Notes: generated by a model not told the origin, from the sequence alone. Shown: positions 18,294 through 30,224, counted from the stretch's first letter. The stretch: 64,000 nucleotides of DNA from Mesorhizobium sp. M3A.F.Ca.ET.080.04.2.1 (GCF_003952525.1 NZ_CP034451.1:3658001-3722000); one strand, 5' to 3'. A program made the numbers and translations.

Positions 18294-20018
18294 TCAGTTG
18301 TTTTCCAGTCGGCCGGCGATGTCCGTGCGCGTCAGCTGCCAGTGGACCTCGGCGATCTCCGAAGCCTTGAAGGCAAGCACGATCTGCCGGCTGCGACGCG
18401 GCCCGCCGAGGCCGGCGAAATAGATCGATTCCTCGATCTGCGGGAGAACCTCGGCGCAGGTGAACGTCCAGCTATCGCCCTGGGCGGCTGCCAGCGTCAG
18501 CCTGTCATGCTCGTCCTGCAGCAAGCTGATGTCGGGATGGATGTGAAAACGCACGGTGACGAAATCGCGGCCATTGTCGCGAAGCGCGCCGCCGCCGGGC
18601 CGCTGGAAACGGTCGCGGCCGGCCAGCAGGTTGCCGTTGTCCGTCAGCGTCAGCTCGCGCTCATGCAGGAGGCCGAAGCGCGCGGCATAGCCGTCGTGGC
18701 GGGCGACGAAGCCATGCACGCCTTTCTGGTCGATGCGCGTGCAGGGCACGTGCTGCGGGCCGCCGATCAGCGGCGAGCCGAGCAGGTCGCTGACCCGCAG
18801 CGAATGGCTGAAGCGCGCCGACGACGTGTCGTTGATGGTGGCGGTAGAGTGCGCGGCGGTGGCGCGGGCGAGCGGCCGGAACTCGGCGTCGCCGTAGGTG
18901 TCTATGCCGGCGTTGACGATGAAATGCTGGCGGCCGGAAGAAAGCTCGAAAGCGAGGCACCCGGCATGCGCGGCATTGGAGACGTCGACGGGAGGCGGCG
19001 GGCCGGTGTCGGCGATCACCGTCACGCCGCCCATGGACAGCCGCTCATAGCCGGAATGCGGGGCGTGCAGCAGCGGCGAGCCCACCGTGTCGTCATGGCG
19101 CAGGATGGTGGCGATGCGGTCGTGAATGGTGGCGCCCATGCCGTTGAAACGGGCAAGGCTGCCGTCCTGATGGCGGAAGAAGCGCAGCGCCGGCAGCATC
19201 CGGTCGATGGCGTTGATCAAGGCCGGCGGCGGCGTCTCGGCCTGGTTGGCATAGGTCTGGCGCAGCGGCAGAAGGTCCGCCAGCAGCTCCAGCACCGAGA
19301 TCGGATTGCGCGAGATGTGCCCGCCGTCGGGCAGGATCTGATGGTCGAGCTCCTCGGCAAGGTTGCGCGTCGCGGAACGCAGCGTCGAGGGCGCCGCCGG
19401 CAAGGAGAGAGCGGCGAAGGCGAGCGCGATGCGGGCGCGCAGCCTGTCCTTGCCGTCAGGCATCTCGCGCGCCATGGATCGCAGATAGCGGATTTGCATG
19501 GCGAGCGATTTGAGGAAGGCGCGGTAGAACGGGAATTCGGCGCCCTGCAGCACGACGGAGGAATGCTGCAGCCAGGCGATCACACGCTTGGCGGTCGTGC
19601 CCGGCTCCCAGGCAACGCCGGCTATCTGGTTGGAATGCATGGCGATCCAGTCGGAAACCAGCGCCCGCGCGTTGGCAGCAGCGAGGTCGGTACCGGCGGC
19701 GCGCATATGGCGTAGCCAGCGAAAGCCGTGCAGCGACTTCTGCCAGCCGCGATTGGGCACATCGATCTGGAAGGGGGACTTGCCGCCGGTTTCGACCATA
19801 TGGCCCGACAGCGGATAGCGACCATAGTAGATTTCCAGCGCAATCTGCGGATCCGCCAGTCTCAGATCGGGCGGCGCGATAAGGACGCGCTCGGGCGTGC
19901 GGCCGGAATAACGCCAACGATAGATAGGACCGGCACGAAGGCGCCGGCGCGTCTTGCGCCAGAACTCCCTCGCGACAAGCGTCCACAGACGCGTCGTGCT
20001 TCCGGCAGCAAGTGCCAA
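18294..20018 (-). CDS. Heparinase II/III family protein
   Basis: This is a 574-residue protein from a TTG at 20018 with AGGAGG four bases upstream; an ATG at 20069 would add 17 residues. The N-terminal half is helical (alpha/alpha toroid type) and contains the segment with SPFQIDVPNRGWQKSLHGF and the HSNQIAG region. The C-terminal half is beta-rich with DGGHISRNPISVLELLADLL and the FELSSGRQHFIVNAG and HSTATINDTSSARF motifs seen in bacterial heparinase II/III-like proteins. Its place beside purH and rsmB looks conserved. Whether it degrades an acidic polysaccharide is not known. No signal peptide is evident, so a cytoplasmic role or leaderless export is possible. Confidence 0.85.
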   Translation of the reverse strand: MALAAGSTTRLWTLVAREFWRKTRRRLRAGPIYRWRYSGRTPERVLIAPPDLRLADPQIALEIYYGRYPLSGHMVETGGKSPFQIDVPNRGWQKSLHGFRWLRHMRAAGTDLAAANARALVSDWIAMHSNQIAGVAWEPGTTAKRVIAWLQHSSVVLQGAEFPFYRAFLKSLAMQIRYLRSMAREMPDGKDRLRARIALAFAALSLPAAPSTLRSATRNLAEELDHQILPDGGHISRNPISVLELLADLLPLRQTYANQAETPPPALINAIDRMLPALRFFRHQDGSLARFNGMGATIHDRIATILRHDDTVGSPLLHAPHSGYERLSMGGVTVIADTGPPPPVDVSNAAHAGCLAFELSSGRQHFIVNAGIDTYGDAEFRPLARATAAHSTATINDTSSARFSHSLRVSDLLGSPLIGGPQHVPCTRIDQKGVHGFVARHDGYAARFGLLHERELTLTDNGNLLAGRDRFQRPGGGALRDNGRDFVTVRFHIHPDISLLQDEHDRLTLAAAQGDSWTFTCAEVLPQIEESIYFAGLGGPRRSRQIVLAFKASEIAEVHWQLTRTDIAGRLENN

Positions 20019-20168
20019 AACCCCTCCTGAATGGTGCTCAGCCCCAAAGCACAAGATTATATGATTCAAGAACTTATGCGAAGGCGGATTTCGCCGAAGT
20101 GAACCGCTTCACGCGGCGGGGGCCGGAAAATCCACTAAAAAAGTCGGCAAGTTTGATTGAATGACGAC

Positions 20169-21545
20169 CTAAACGGCTCTTTGCATCCGCGCTGCAAAAA
20201 AGCCATCCAGGCCCGAAATTCCGGGCGATTCGAGCGCCAGATCGGCAGGCGTCGTGCGCAGCGTGCCCTCGGATGTGAGGAACGCATCGAGGCCGATGAA
20301 TTCGCCGGGACGGATCGGGTCAGCGATCACTTCGGCGCTTTCGGAGAGAAAAGCGCGGCAGAGCTCCTCGCCTTCGATCGGATCAAGCGAGCAGTTGGAA
20401 AAGACGATCCGCCCGCCGGGTTTGACGAGCGTGACGGCGCGAGCGAGCAGCCTGCGCTGCAGCGCGGCCAGCTTCTCGACATCGGCCACGGTCTTGGTCC
20501 ACGGCACATCGGGATGACGGCGAATGGTGCCTGTCGATGAGCAGGGCGCATCGAGAAGCACGGCGTCGAACAGCTCCGCCGGCCGGTAGTCGAGCAGGTC
20601 GGTCTGGACGAATTCGGCCGACAGGCCGAGGCGCTCGAGATTCTGAGCCAGCCGCGCCAGCCGGTTCTTCGACGTGTCGACGGCGGTGACGTGGGCGCCG
20701 GCGAGGATGAGCTGCGCCGTCTTGCCGCCGGGGGCTGCGCAGAGATCGGCGACGCGCTGGCCTGTGACGTCGCCGAACAGGCGCGCGGGAAGGCTTGCGG
20801 CCGCGTCCTGCACCCACCATGCGCCCTCGGCGAAACCCGGAAGGTCGGTGACGGCGGCTTTCGGCCTTTCCACCCGCACCGTGCCGGTCGGCAGCACGAT
20901 GCCGCCCAGCCTCTCGGCCCAGAGCTGTGGGTCGGCCTTGACGGTGAAATCGACCGGCGCCTCATGGCGATGAGCCTCGAGGATCGCCTGCCCCTTCCCG
21001 GCGCCATAGGCGGCCGCAAGCCGTCGCACGAACCATTGCGGCGCCTCGCTGGTTGCGGCAAGCGTCGGCGCGAGCTCTGTCTCCTTGGCGCGGGCGAGCG
21101 AGCGCAGCACGCCATTGACGAGCGCGGCGAAACGCAGCGTGCGTGGGTCGGACTTGGCGTGGGTGACGGCAAGGTCGACGGCTGCGCTGTCGGGAACGTC
21201 GAGGAAAAGAATCTGGGCCGCGGCCACATGCAGAATATGCGCGAGCGCGGTAGCGTTTGGCGGCAGCGGCTTCTCCAGCCGCTTGGCCAAGAGCGCGGCA
21301 ATGGTCATGCGATGGCGCAAGGCCGTGACCAGGATGGCGCGCACCAGCGCGCGGTCGCGGCTGTCGAGCGCCTTGTATTGCGGATGGCCGTGCTCGTTGT
21401 CGGTCAGGCCGTCGAGCGGCGTGCGTGCGTCGACGACGGCGGCGAGCAGGCGCGCGGCCGCCTTGCGCGCGGCAAGGCCGGCGACGGTCTCGTCACCGGC
21501 CCTTTGTTGCGGATTGCCTCGAGGTCTGGGTCGCGGCGGCTTCAC
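20169..21545 (-). CDS. rsmB: RsmB/NOP family rRNA (cytosine-5) methyltransferase
   Basis: This is a 458-residue enzyme with an N-terminal NusB-like RNA-binding domain (about 10-140) and a C-terminal SAM methyltransferase domain: [11 protein letters not shown] (SAM motif I), then [15 protein letters not shown] (catalytic PC motif) and [11 protein letters not shown], where the S/C pair holds the second cysteine. In E. coli RsmB methylates C967 of 16S rRNA. The GTG at 21545 overlaps the htpX stop by GTGA, a strong argument for this start and for co-transcription. Confidence 0.94.
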   Translation of the reverse strand: MKPPRPRPRGNPQQRAGDETVAGLAARKAAARLLAAVVDARTPLDGLTDNEHGHPQYKALDSRDRALVRAILVTALRHRMTIAALLAKRLEKPLPPNATALAHILHVAAAQILFLDVPDSAAVDLAVTHAKSDPRTLRFAALVNGVLRSLARAKETELAPTLAATSEAPQWFVRRLAAAYGAGKGQAILEAHRHEAPVDFTVKADPQLWAERLGGIVLPTGTVRVERPKAAVTDLPGFAEGAWWVQDAAASLPARLFGDVTGQRVADLCAAPGGKTAQLILAGAHVTAVDTSKNRLARLAQNLERLGLSAEFVQTDLLDYRPAELFDAVLLDAPCSSTGTIRRHPDVPWTKTVADVEKLAALQRRLLARAVTLVKPGGRIVFSNCSLDPIEGEELCRAFLSESAEVIADPIRPGEFIGLDAFLTSEGTLRTTPADLALESPGISGLDGFFAARMQRAV

Positions 21546-22573
21546 GACCACGGACCCTTGGGTCCGCTGCTGCGCGGTCCGGTCGGGTTGCGGCCCCACG
21601 GATTGGGTCTCGGCCGCACCGGTTCGGCCGGTGCTGCGGGCTCAGTGGGCCGGCCCCAGGGTCCCGCCGGCGGTTCATCGAATTCGGTCGGCGCGGCCGA
21701 TTCCTGCCGCGCGGCCCGGGGGGCACTGCCCATTTCGCGCGCCATCTGCTGCAGGGCGGCGATGCGGTTCTCGGTGTTCGGATGGGTCGAGAACAGATTG
21801 TCCATGCGCTCGCCGTGCAGCGGGTTGATGATGAAGAGATGCGCCATTGCCGGATTGCGTTCGGCATCGGGGTTGGGGATGCGTTCGGCGCCGCGCGCGA
21901 TCTTGTCAAGCGCCGAGGCCAGCCACAGCGGATTTCCACAGATCTCGGCACCACGCCGGTCGGCTTCATATTCGCGCGTGCGGCTCACCGCCATCTGAAC
22001 GACCATGGCGGCAAAGGGAGCCACGATCATCGCCACAAGCACGCCGACGAAGCCGAAGGGATTGTTGTTGTCGCGGTTGCCGCCGAAGAAGAAGGCGAAA
22101 TTGCCGAGCATCGAGATGGCGCCGGCAAGCGTCGCGACGATCGTCATGGTCAGCGTGTCGCGATGCTGCACATGGGCAAGCTCATGCGCCATCACCGCCG
22201 CGACCTCCTCATGCGAGAGCCGCTCCAGCAAGCCGGTCGAGGCCGCGACTGCTGCATTCTCCGGGTTGCGGCCGGTGGCGAAGGCGTTGGGCTGCGGGCT
22301 GTCGATCAGATAGGTCTTCGGCATCGGCAGGCCGGCCTGCTTGGCCAGCGCCTGAACGATGGCGTAGTATTCGGGCGCATTCCTCTCGTCGACCTCGATG
22401 GCGTGGTTCATCGACAGCACCATCTTGTCGGCATTCCAATAGCTGAACAGGTTCATGCCGGCTGCGAGCAGCAGAGCGATCATCATGCCGCCGGTGCCGC
22501 CGACGAGAAAGCCGACGCCCATGAACAGCGCGGTCATGGCGGCAAGGAGCATGGCGGTGCGAAGCGTGTTCAT
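21542..22573 (-). CDS. htpX: Zinc metalloprotease HtpX
   Basis: This is a 343-residue membrane metalloprotease of the M48 family with two N-terminal membrane helices (about 5-22 and 29-46), the HELAH zinc motif at 130-134, two further hydrophobic segments after it and the EYEAD motif at 201-205 that supplies the third ligand. The C-terminal 60 residues are a Pro/Arg/Ala-rich tail not present in E. coli HtpX. It degrades misfolded inner-membrane proteins with FtsH. It is divergent from the DUF1674 gene and coupled to rsmB. Confidence 0.96.
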   Translation of the reverse strand: MNTLRTAMLLAAMTALFMGVGFLVGGTGGMMIALLLAAGMNLFSYWNADKMVLSMNHAIEVDERNAPEYYAIVQALAKQAGLPMPKTYLIDSPQPNAFATGRNPENAAVAASTGLLERLSHEEVAAVMAHELAHVQHRDTLTMTIVATLAGAISMLGNFAFFFGGNRDNNNPFGFVGVLVAMIVAPFAAMVVQMAVSRTREYEADRRGAEICGNPLWLASALDKIARGAERIPNPDAERNPAMAHLFIINPLHGERMDNLFSTHPNTENRIAALQQMAREMGSAPRAARQESAAPTEFDEPPAGPWGRPTEPAAPAEPVRPRPNPWGRNPTGPRSSGPKGPWS

Positions 22574-22678
22574 CGTCTCATCCGTTTGCCGTCGCGGCGA
22601 ATTGGGGTCGATCCTTTCGTCGTCATGGCTATATGATGGGAAAGGCCGGCCTTCGTTTCAATCGGCAGGACATATCGA

Positions 22679-22900
22679 ATGACCGACGAATCCAACAAAG
22701 CCGAACTCTCCGGTGACGGCGACAAGCCGCATAGTGCGCTGACCCCGCAGGCGCGGCGCGCGTTGGCCGAGGCCGAGGCGAGACGCCAGCAATACCGCGC
22801 GGCCGAAGCCCGTCTGCCAAAGGAGATCGGCGGCCGCGGCGGCAATGAGCCCGGTCGCTACGGCGACTGGGAGGTAAAGGGCCTGACCAGCGATTTTTGA
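22679..22900 (+). CDS. DUF1674 / SdhAF4-like protein
   Basis: This is a 73-residue protein with a charged, helical N-terminal half and the C-terminal signature EIGGRGGNEPGRYGDWEVKG ending in SDF. That is the DUF1674 pattern shared with eukaryotic succinate dehydrogenase assembly factor 4, which helps insert FAD-loaded SdhA. A role in complex II assembly is inferred by homology only. It lies divergent from htpX and convergent with the HAD phosphatase, with eight bases between the stops. Confidence 0.85.
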   Translation: MTDESNKAELSGDGDKPHSALTPQARRALAEAEARRQQYRAAEARLPKEIGGRGGNEPGRYGDWEVKGLTSDF

Positions 22901-22907
22901 CGAGAAA

Positions 22908-23573
22908 CTATGCAGCGTCGCGCTGCGGCTCGAGCGCAATCCAGCCATCATCCGCAATCGCGAGGCCGAGCGCGTCGTAGGAAGCGATGCTGGGGTGCTG
23001 CGTCTGCATCGGATGGACATGCGCGGCGCTGATCACCATCACCGAGGCGCCGGAAGCTTCACCTGCCGCAATCCCCGCCGGAGCGTCCTCGAAGACCAGG
23101 CAGTCATGCGCCTCGACGCCGAGCCGCTCTGCCGCCAAAAGGAAGCAGTCGGGCGCCGGCTTGCCGATAATGACGTCCTCCCCCGAGACCATCATGGCGG
23201 GAACCGGAATGCCGGCTGCCTGCATGCGCAGCAACGCCAGTTCTCGAGGCGCCGAGGTGACGATGGCCCAGCGCTCCGGCGGCAACGACTGGAGAAAAGC
23301 CACGGCGCCCGGAATTGGCACGATGCCGTCGAGGTCGGCTGTCTCGGCCGCGAGCAGCGCATCGGCCTCCAGGACCGGATCGAGGCCGGGGAGCCCCAGC
23401 GCCGCGATCGTCTCCCTCGCACGCCTGCCATGGATCGTCGGCAGGAAGCTCGCCACGTCGAGGCCGTGGCGCTGTGCCCATTGGGACCACACACGTTCGG
23501 CCGCCGCGATCGAATTGAGGACCGTGCCGTCCATGTCGAAGAGGAAGGCGGCGAACTTTCTGCCTGCGAACAT
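22908..23573 (-). CDS. HAD family hydrolase (beta-phosphoglucomutase-like phosphatase)
   Basis: This is a 221-residue HAD subfamily IA enzyme. Motif I is FDMDGT with nucleophile Asp13 and acid/base Asp15, motif II is VTSAP near 107, the motif III Lys is in GKPAPDCF, and motif IV is VFEDAPAGIAAG. The helical cap lies between residues 18 and 80. It resembles sugar-phosphate phosphatases of the YfbT/GS1 type; the actual substrate is not defined. It stands alone, back-to-back with the transglutaminase-like gene. Confidence 0.9.
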   Translation of the reverse strand: MFAGRKFAAFLFDMDGTVLNSIAAAERVWSQWAQRHGLDVASFLPTIHGRRARETIAALGLPGLDPVLEADALLAAETADLDGIVPIPGAVAFLQSLPPERWAIVTSAPRELALLRMQAAGIPVPAMMVSGEDVIIGKPAPDCFLLAAERLGVEAHDCLVFEDAPAGIAAGEASGASVMVISAAHVHPMQTQHPSIASYDALGLAIADDGWIALEPQRDAA

Positions 23574-23759
23574 CGGATACCTTGGAGCTTCGTCTGGAGG
23601 GGAGATTGCTTTTCAGGAAGAGCGAAACGCGGGCGCCATCTTAGCCCTGAGGGTGCCGGCTGGAAAGGCTTCGGCGGCCATTTCCATCCGGCGCAGGAAC
23701 AACCCCTGCGTTGCCGCGTTCCTCACCCGATCTTCGACATCAACGAAAGAAGGGAAGCG

Positions 23760-24629
23760 ATGCTGATCCGGCTCGGCTATGAAATCGCCATCGAGTGTGT
23801 TCAGGCCACGCCGATCATCTCGCTTCTCGACATCCACCCCGACCGCCAGTCCGACATCAAGCGACAGACGCGCGTGCTGACCTCGCCCTCGGTCCCGACA
23901 CGGACCTATCACGACCGCCACGGCAACATCTGCCGCCGCTTCACAGCACCGGCCGGCGGCTTCCGTATCCTCTACGACGCTGCGGTCGAGGACAGCGGCG
24001 AGCTAGATGAGGTCAACACGCTGGCGCGCGAAATGCCGGTGGCAGAACTGCCGGACGACGTGCTCGTCTATCTGCTCGGGAGCCGATATTGCGAGACCGA
24101 CCACCTCAGCAATCTCGCCTGGCAGCTCTTCGGCCATCTGCCGCCTGGCTGGGCGCGGGTGCAGGCGATCGTCGACTACGTCCACAGCCGGCTTTCCTTC
24201 GGGTATGGCTATGCCCGCGCCACCCGCACCGCGGCGCAGGCGCATGAAGAGCGGGTCGGTGTCTGCCGCGACTTCGCGCATCTGGCGATCACGCTCTGCC
24301 GCTGCATGAACATTCCGGCCCGTTACGTGAACGGCTATCTCGGCGATATCGGCGTGCCGCTCGATCCGGCGCCGATGGATTTCTCGGCCTGGATGGAGGT
24401 GTTTCTCGACGGCAAATGGTACGCGTTCGACCCGCGTCACAACCGGCCGCGGATCGGCCGCGTCGTCATCGCACGCGGCCGCGACGCCACCGACGTGCCG
24501 CTGCTGCACAGCTTCGGTCCGCACCGGCTCAGCCTGTTCAAGGTGTGGACCTACGAGCAGGAAGGCAATCTGTTCAATCCGCCGCATCACGGCATCGACC
24601 GGACGGCGAGCGCCCAGATGCTGGCCTAA
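23760..24629 (+). CDS. Transglutaminase-like cysteine peptidase family protein
   Basis: This is a 289-residue protein from the ATG at 23760 (AGGGAAG upstream). The N-terminal beta domain (1-100) begins MLIRLGYEIAIE. The transglutaminase core follows with Cys169 in ERVGVCRDFAHLA and Asp224 in YAFDPRHN. The position where the catalytic His usually precedes AW is Ser209 (SAWMEVF), so the triad is not the textbook one; this may be the rule in this subfamily or mean altered chemistry. There is no signal peptide. The function is unknown; relatives act as peptidases or amidases. Confidence 0.83.
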   Translation: MLIRLGYEIAIECVQATPIISLLDIHPDRQSDIKRQTRVLTSPSVPTRTYHDRHGNICRRFTAPAGGFRILYDAAVEDSGELDEVNTLAREMPVAELPDDVLVYLLGSRYCETDHLSNLAWQLFGHLPPGWARVQAIVDYVHSRLSFGYGYARATRTAAQAHEERVGVCRDFAHLAITLCRCMNIPARYVNGYLGDIGVPLDPAPMDFSAWMEVFLDGKWYAFDPRHNRPRIGRVVIARGRDATDVPLLHSFGPHRLSLFKVWTYEQEGNLFNPPHHGIDRTASAQMLA

Positions 24630-24997
24630 GGCGGGTCGCGCCGAGATGGATCCAAGCGAGGCGCCTTCTTGATTTGATGGCGTTGTCCCAGGAGCCCCTG
24701 CACGCTTCTGGAGGCTTGATTTCTGAACCGGATCGGCACAGCTCTGCTGTGCCTAATCGGGAAGGGTCTCTGTTCGTCCCGGCCATCGGCAGCCAACATG
24801 GTAAGCGCTTCGTGAACGAAGGCGGGCAAACGCATTTTCGTTTACCGGCCGTTCACCCTGCTTTTGTCCAACGTCAAGCAAAAACAACGGCTTGACCAAG
24901 CTTCTGCGCCGCCTTGAGGTGCGTCAGCGCGATCCGGCCGAAATCCTGCAATGCATCCGCCAATCGGTTCGGTGCCATGGTTGATGGAGGCGGAAGG
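24630..24997. other. Intergenic region without a recognised gene
   Basis: These 368 bases lie between the transglutaminase-like gene and the pilus-type gene, both on the plus strand. No open frame with a ribosome-binding site and no clear terminator is visible. The last 150 bases include an AT-richer patch around 24836-24890 that probably contains the promoter of the downstream gene. Confidence 0.4.
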
Positions 24998-26359
24998 GTG
25001 CGGCGGTTCGAAGGGCTTGCAGTCGGGGTGAAAGGCTTTGTCAGGGATCGCGGCGGCAACTTTGCCATCCTGTTCGGGGCGGTGGCCTCGGTGCTGGCGC
25101 TCGGCGTCGGCTTCGCCGTCAATGTTTCCCAGCTCTACAATGTGCGGTCGAGCCTGCAGGGCGTCGTCGACGCGGCGGTGACCTCGACGGCGCGGGACCT
25201 CACCACCGGCGTCATCAAGGAGGCGGATGCCAACGGCTCGGTGCAGGCGTTCCTGGAGGCAAACAGCACCGCGGGCATCCTGCAGGCCAACCAGATCGTG
25301 CTGGACAAGCTGACCATCGACAAGATCGAGAAGACCGTGCAGGCGGATGTCCACGCCGATGTCTCGCTGTATTTCCCGCTGTTCAGCGTCGGCGGGATGC
25401 AGCGGGTGGCGGCTTCCACCTCGGCCGTCTATTCGGACAAGACGATCGAGGTGGCGATGATGCTCGACGTCACCGGCTCGATGGCCGGGCAGAAGATCAA
25501 GGATCTGAAGTCCGCCGCGAGCAACGCGGTCGATGCTTTCCTCAATGGCCAGGATGTAAACAATCCAAGGGTGCGCGTCGCTATCGTGCCTTACGCCAAC
25601 TCGGTCAATGTCGGTTCGCTTGCCGCCGGCACCGTCTTTGCCGAAACCAAGACCAGCCAGCGCAAGCAGGCGCCGGGCAATGGGGATCCGCAACTGGCAT
25701 CCGCAGCGGCGCGGCCGGACAATTGCGCTACCGAGCGCAAGGGCCCCTATCAGTATTCGGACGCCGGTCCCGATGTCAGCATGGTCAACCGCGACTATTT
25801 CCTGTCGCCCTTCGCCCAGCAGACCGGAACTGCCGCCTGCCCGGCGGCGGCGCTGATGCCGCTGACGGCGGATGCGGCGTCGTTGAAGACGGTCATCAAG
25901 GGCTTTGTCGCGTCCGGCGGGACGGCCGGCCATATCGGCGTGCAGTGGGCCTGGTACATGCTGTCGGAGAATTGGGGCGCCGTGATGAAGGCCTCGCAGC
26001 GGCCGGCCAAGATCAATCCGAAGAAGGTCGCCAAGGTCGCTATCCTGATGACCGACGGCGAATTCAACCTGTCCTATTTCGACGCCGGCAGCGTCGGGCA
26101 GGTCTACGACAATGCCGGCAAGGAGCAGACCCGCACGGCGGCGACGAAGCTTTGTGCCGCCATGCGCGACCAGGGCATCGAGGTCTTCACCATCGGCTTC
26201 GATCTCGACGAGAAGAACGCCAAGGCGACGCTGCAGGCCTGCGCCAGCCCGGATACCGGCTCGATCCAGCATTTCTACCAGGCCGACACAGGCGCCGAAC
26301 TCGACGCCGCCTTCCAGAGCATCGCCCGCAACGTCGATCGCCTGGCGCTGACGCGATGA
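24998..26359 (+). CDS. TadG-like pilus assembly protein with vWA domain
   Basis: This is a 453-residue protein from a GTG at 24998 with GGAGG upstream; an ATG at 24977 would add seven residues. The N-terminus is a TadE/TadG-type prepilin-like anchor: a short basic stretch, then RGGNFAILFGAVASVLALGV as membrane helix (about 18-42). The rest is extracytoplasmic with a von Willebrand A domain whose metal site reads DVTGS (157-161) and a later MTDGEFN strand. Such proteins occur with tight-adherence pili and as Flp-independent surface proteins. No other tad gene is nearby, so it is an orphan. Confidence 0.86.
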   Translation: MRRFEGLAVGVKGFVRDRGGNFAILFGAVASVLALGVGFAVNVSQLYNVRSSLQGVVDAAVTSTARDLTTGVIKEADANGSVQAFLEANSTAGILQANQIVLDKLTIDKIEKTVQADVHADVSLYFPLFSVGGMQRVAASTSAVYSDKTIEVAMMLDVTGSMAGQKIKDLKSAASNAVDAFLNGQDVNNPRVRVAIVPYANSVNVGSLAAGTVFAETKTSQRKQAPGNGDPQLASAAARPDNCATERKGPYQYSDAGPDVSMVNRDYFLSPFAQQTGTAACPAAALMPLTADAASLKTVIKGFVASGGTAGHIGVQWAWYMLSENWGAVMKASQRPAKINPKKVAKVAILMTDGEFNLSYFDAGSVGQVYDNAGKEQTRTAATKLCAAMRDQGIEVFTIGFDLDEKNAKATLQACASPDTGSIQHFYQADTGAELDAAFQSIARNVDRLALTR

Positions 26360-26388
26360 TGGTCGAGAAATAAAGCTGTCCAAAGGAA

Positions 26389-26421
26389 AAGGCCGCCGCT
26401 TCCAACGAAGCAGGCGGCCTT
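26389..26421 (+). terminator. Terminator-like hairpin after the vWA gene
   Basis: AAGGCCGCC (26389-26397) pairs perfectly with GGCGGCCTT (26413-26421) around a 15-base loop, 30 bases after the stop codon. An A-rich run precedes and a T-rich stretch follows, consistent with intrinsic termination. Confidence 0.7.
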
Positions 26422-26490
26422 CCGTGTTTCCGTCCATGACGCGGCACATGGCGGCGACCCCTCCGGGTCACCTGCCGCGCTTCTCGCGCC

Positions 26491-26562
26491 TTAACGGGAA
26501 GACTGCTTCCCGGAAGTGCGATCCGCTGAGCTCACGTTCTGGAAAACGAAATCACTCGACAT
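26491..26562 (-). CDS. Possible 23-residue small protein
   Basis: An ATG at 26562 is preceded by AAAGGAGGGG at ideal spacing and opens 23 codons (MSSDFVFQNVSSADRTSGKQ and three more) to a TAA at 26491. It lies about 145 bases downstream of the MOSC gene on the same strand. The peptide is hydrophilic and not recognised. The very strong ribosome-binding site is the main evidence; coding capacity is too short to judge. Confidence 0.35.
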   Translation of the reverse strand: MSSDFVFQNVSSADRTSGKQSSR

Positions 26563-26706
26563 CGGATCCCCTCCTTTCGGTTTGTTGAACACACCCAGAT
26601 GATGGGGTGCGTCGCAGCAAAAGACAAGGGGCGGCCGAGAGAGCGCGCCGTCGGTTTGGCCAAGCGCGTCGCGCGACCAGCTTTTAAGCCTTTGTTTTCA
26701 GATGCA

Positions 26707-27446
26707 TCAGACGAAGCGCATCGGCGCGCCGATCTCGACGCGTGCCGGCCGGTCGACGGTGCAATAGACACCCAAATTGTGGGTGTTGTGACGCACCAGG
26801 TTGCGCAGGATGCCGGGATCGGTGTCGAAGCCGTCCTGGGCGATGATGGTGAATCCGCAGCGCCTGCAGGGTTCGGAGACCGTGAGCAGCAGGTCGCCGA
26901 CGGCCAGCTTGCGGCCAATCCATTCAGTCTCAGGGAAGGAGCCTTCGACCGCGTCCATATCGACGACGATGTTGGGCCGGAATCGGCGCGGGTCGGGCGT
27001 GCCCTGCGGATGCAGCGCCTTCAGCCGCGCCAGCGAGGCGGTGGTGAGGAGATGCAGCGGCGCCCGGGTGTAACGCTCCTGCGTCAGCGGGCCGGAATAG
27101 TCGGGTGCGTGCTCGCGGAAGTAAGGCCGGATCGAGGCCTCGAAACCCAGGAATTCGGAGACAGCGCGATCGCTTTCGGCGGCGGGAGCAGGCAGCCAGT
27201 CGCCGCCAGGCACTGCCACTTCCAGCCTGCGGCCGGCGGTCAGTCGCGAGCGGATCCGCGGCGCCTGGTGCCATCTGGCCTCGCGATCCGGCCTGGCGAT
27301 CTCGCCGGAAGCATCGACCAGGCCGAACAGCCGGTCGCCATCGACGGTTGCCGTGCCGACCGAGACGGCGTCCAGCGGCTCGCCGGCGAGCGAACTCGCC
27401 GGATAGCGCCAGAGCTGGCTTACCGCGCCGAGCGCCGCCTGACTCG

Positions 27447-27450
<4 letters not shown>
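26707..27450 (-). CDS. MOSC domain-containing protein
   Basis: This is a 247-residue protein with an N-terminal MOSC_N-like beta-barrel ([14 protein letters not shown], about 8-110) and a C-terminal MOSC domain (about 115-245). The conserved Cys lies in EPCRRCGFT, which in this family binds the molybdenum cofactor or receives sulfur. Relatives include YcbX and mARC, which reduce N-hydroxylated compounds. Its ATG overlaps the acs stop by four bases, so it is the second gene of an acs transcript. A [2Fe-2S] domain as in YcbX is absent. Confidence 0.88.
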
Positions 27451-29405
<1,955 letters not shown>

Positions 29406-29713
29406 TTTCTTCGCATTCCTCCCGAACCAATCCACCGGCTTGGATTGCCGGCGGCATCGCGGCGACGCGCCCGCGAATTTCGCGCGCATTATTAACAGTT
29501 CCGCCGTGACGGCAATATTAGACGTTGGATTCGCGCGGCGGGATGACGCAGGGGCAGGTCCGACCGCTGTCAGCACTCTCGGCGCGTCGCTGCTAACTTT
29601 ATGTTTTCGTAGGAAAAACCAGACTCGGTTAATTAGAAATCAATGGACATTTAAGCAACTGAGCGCACAATCGCGCGTTGGGAGGAAAGGAGATCGACCT
29701 TTTAGGGGCTGCA

Positions 29714-29986
29714 ATGCGAGACCATTCCGAACTGGACTTGATGCTCAGGGGTTACGGGCTGACGACGGCCAAGATTCTCTATCACTTCCCCGATCACCCA
29801 CATCTGCTGCAGAGCTATATCTGGCAGGACTACGACATCGCACCGACCTTTCCGGTGCTGATCCGTTTCATCGAATTCTGGAAGACGAAACTCGATGGGC
29901 CGCTGCACTCGGTCACCTACACGCACCACCAGCTGATCGCGCCGAACGAGTGGCGGAAGGTGGACGGGGAATTCTTGCTGCACTGA
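29714..29986 (+). CDS. Usg family protein
   Basis: This is a 90-residue protein from the ATG at 29714, preceded by AGGGGC; a TTG 12 codons earlier also follows a GGAGG-like tract. The conserved core ELDLMLRGYGLTTAKILYH and the YTHHQLIAPNEWR segment match the Usg proteins of Rhizobiales and relatives. The name comes from association with trp genes; the function is unknown. It stands alone, divergent from acs across about 300 bases that hold both promoters. Confidence 0.85.
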   Translation: MRDHSELDLMLRGYGLTTAKILYHFPDHPHLLQSYIWQDYDIAPTFPVLIRFIEFWKTKLDGPLHSVTYTHHQLIAPNEWRKVDGEFLLH

Positions 29987-30037
29987 GACGCCGCAGAGAT
30001 TCTCTGGACGTCGAAAGTTTGGAGGAGACGCCCATCA

Positions 30038-30224
30038 CTTCGTCATCCACGGCGGAGCAAGGAGCGAAGCGACGCGGCGCAGACCCGAGGATCCATTCCG
30101 TGACTTCGAAGCGTTGCGGCGATCCAGAATTCTGCTCTGCCACGCTCTACGATCGAGGTAACGGAATGGATCCCCGGGTCTTCGCGACGCCGCTTCGCGG
30201 CTGCTCCGCCGGTGGATGACGAAG
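30038..30224. repeat. Long palindromic repeat, copy 1 (CGTCATCC element)
   Basis: Outer arms CTTCGTCATCCAC (30038-30050) and GTGGATGACGAAG (30212-30224) are perfect reverse complements. Next inside are GGCGGAGCA/TGCTCCGCC and, further in, GGATCCATTCCGT and ACGGAATGGATCC. The same arrangement recurs at 36.7 kb. The size and nested arms suggest a mobile or repeat family of rhizobial intergenic DNA. It sits downstream of usg and of the convergent aldo/keto reductase. Confidence 0.85.
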
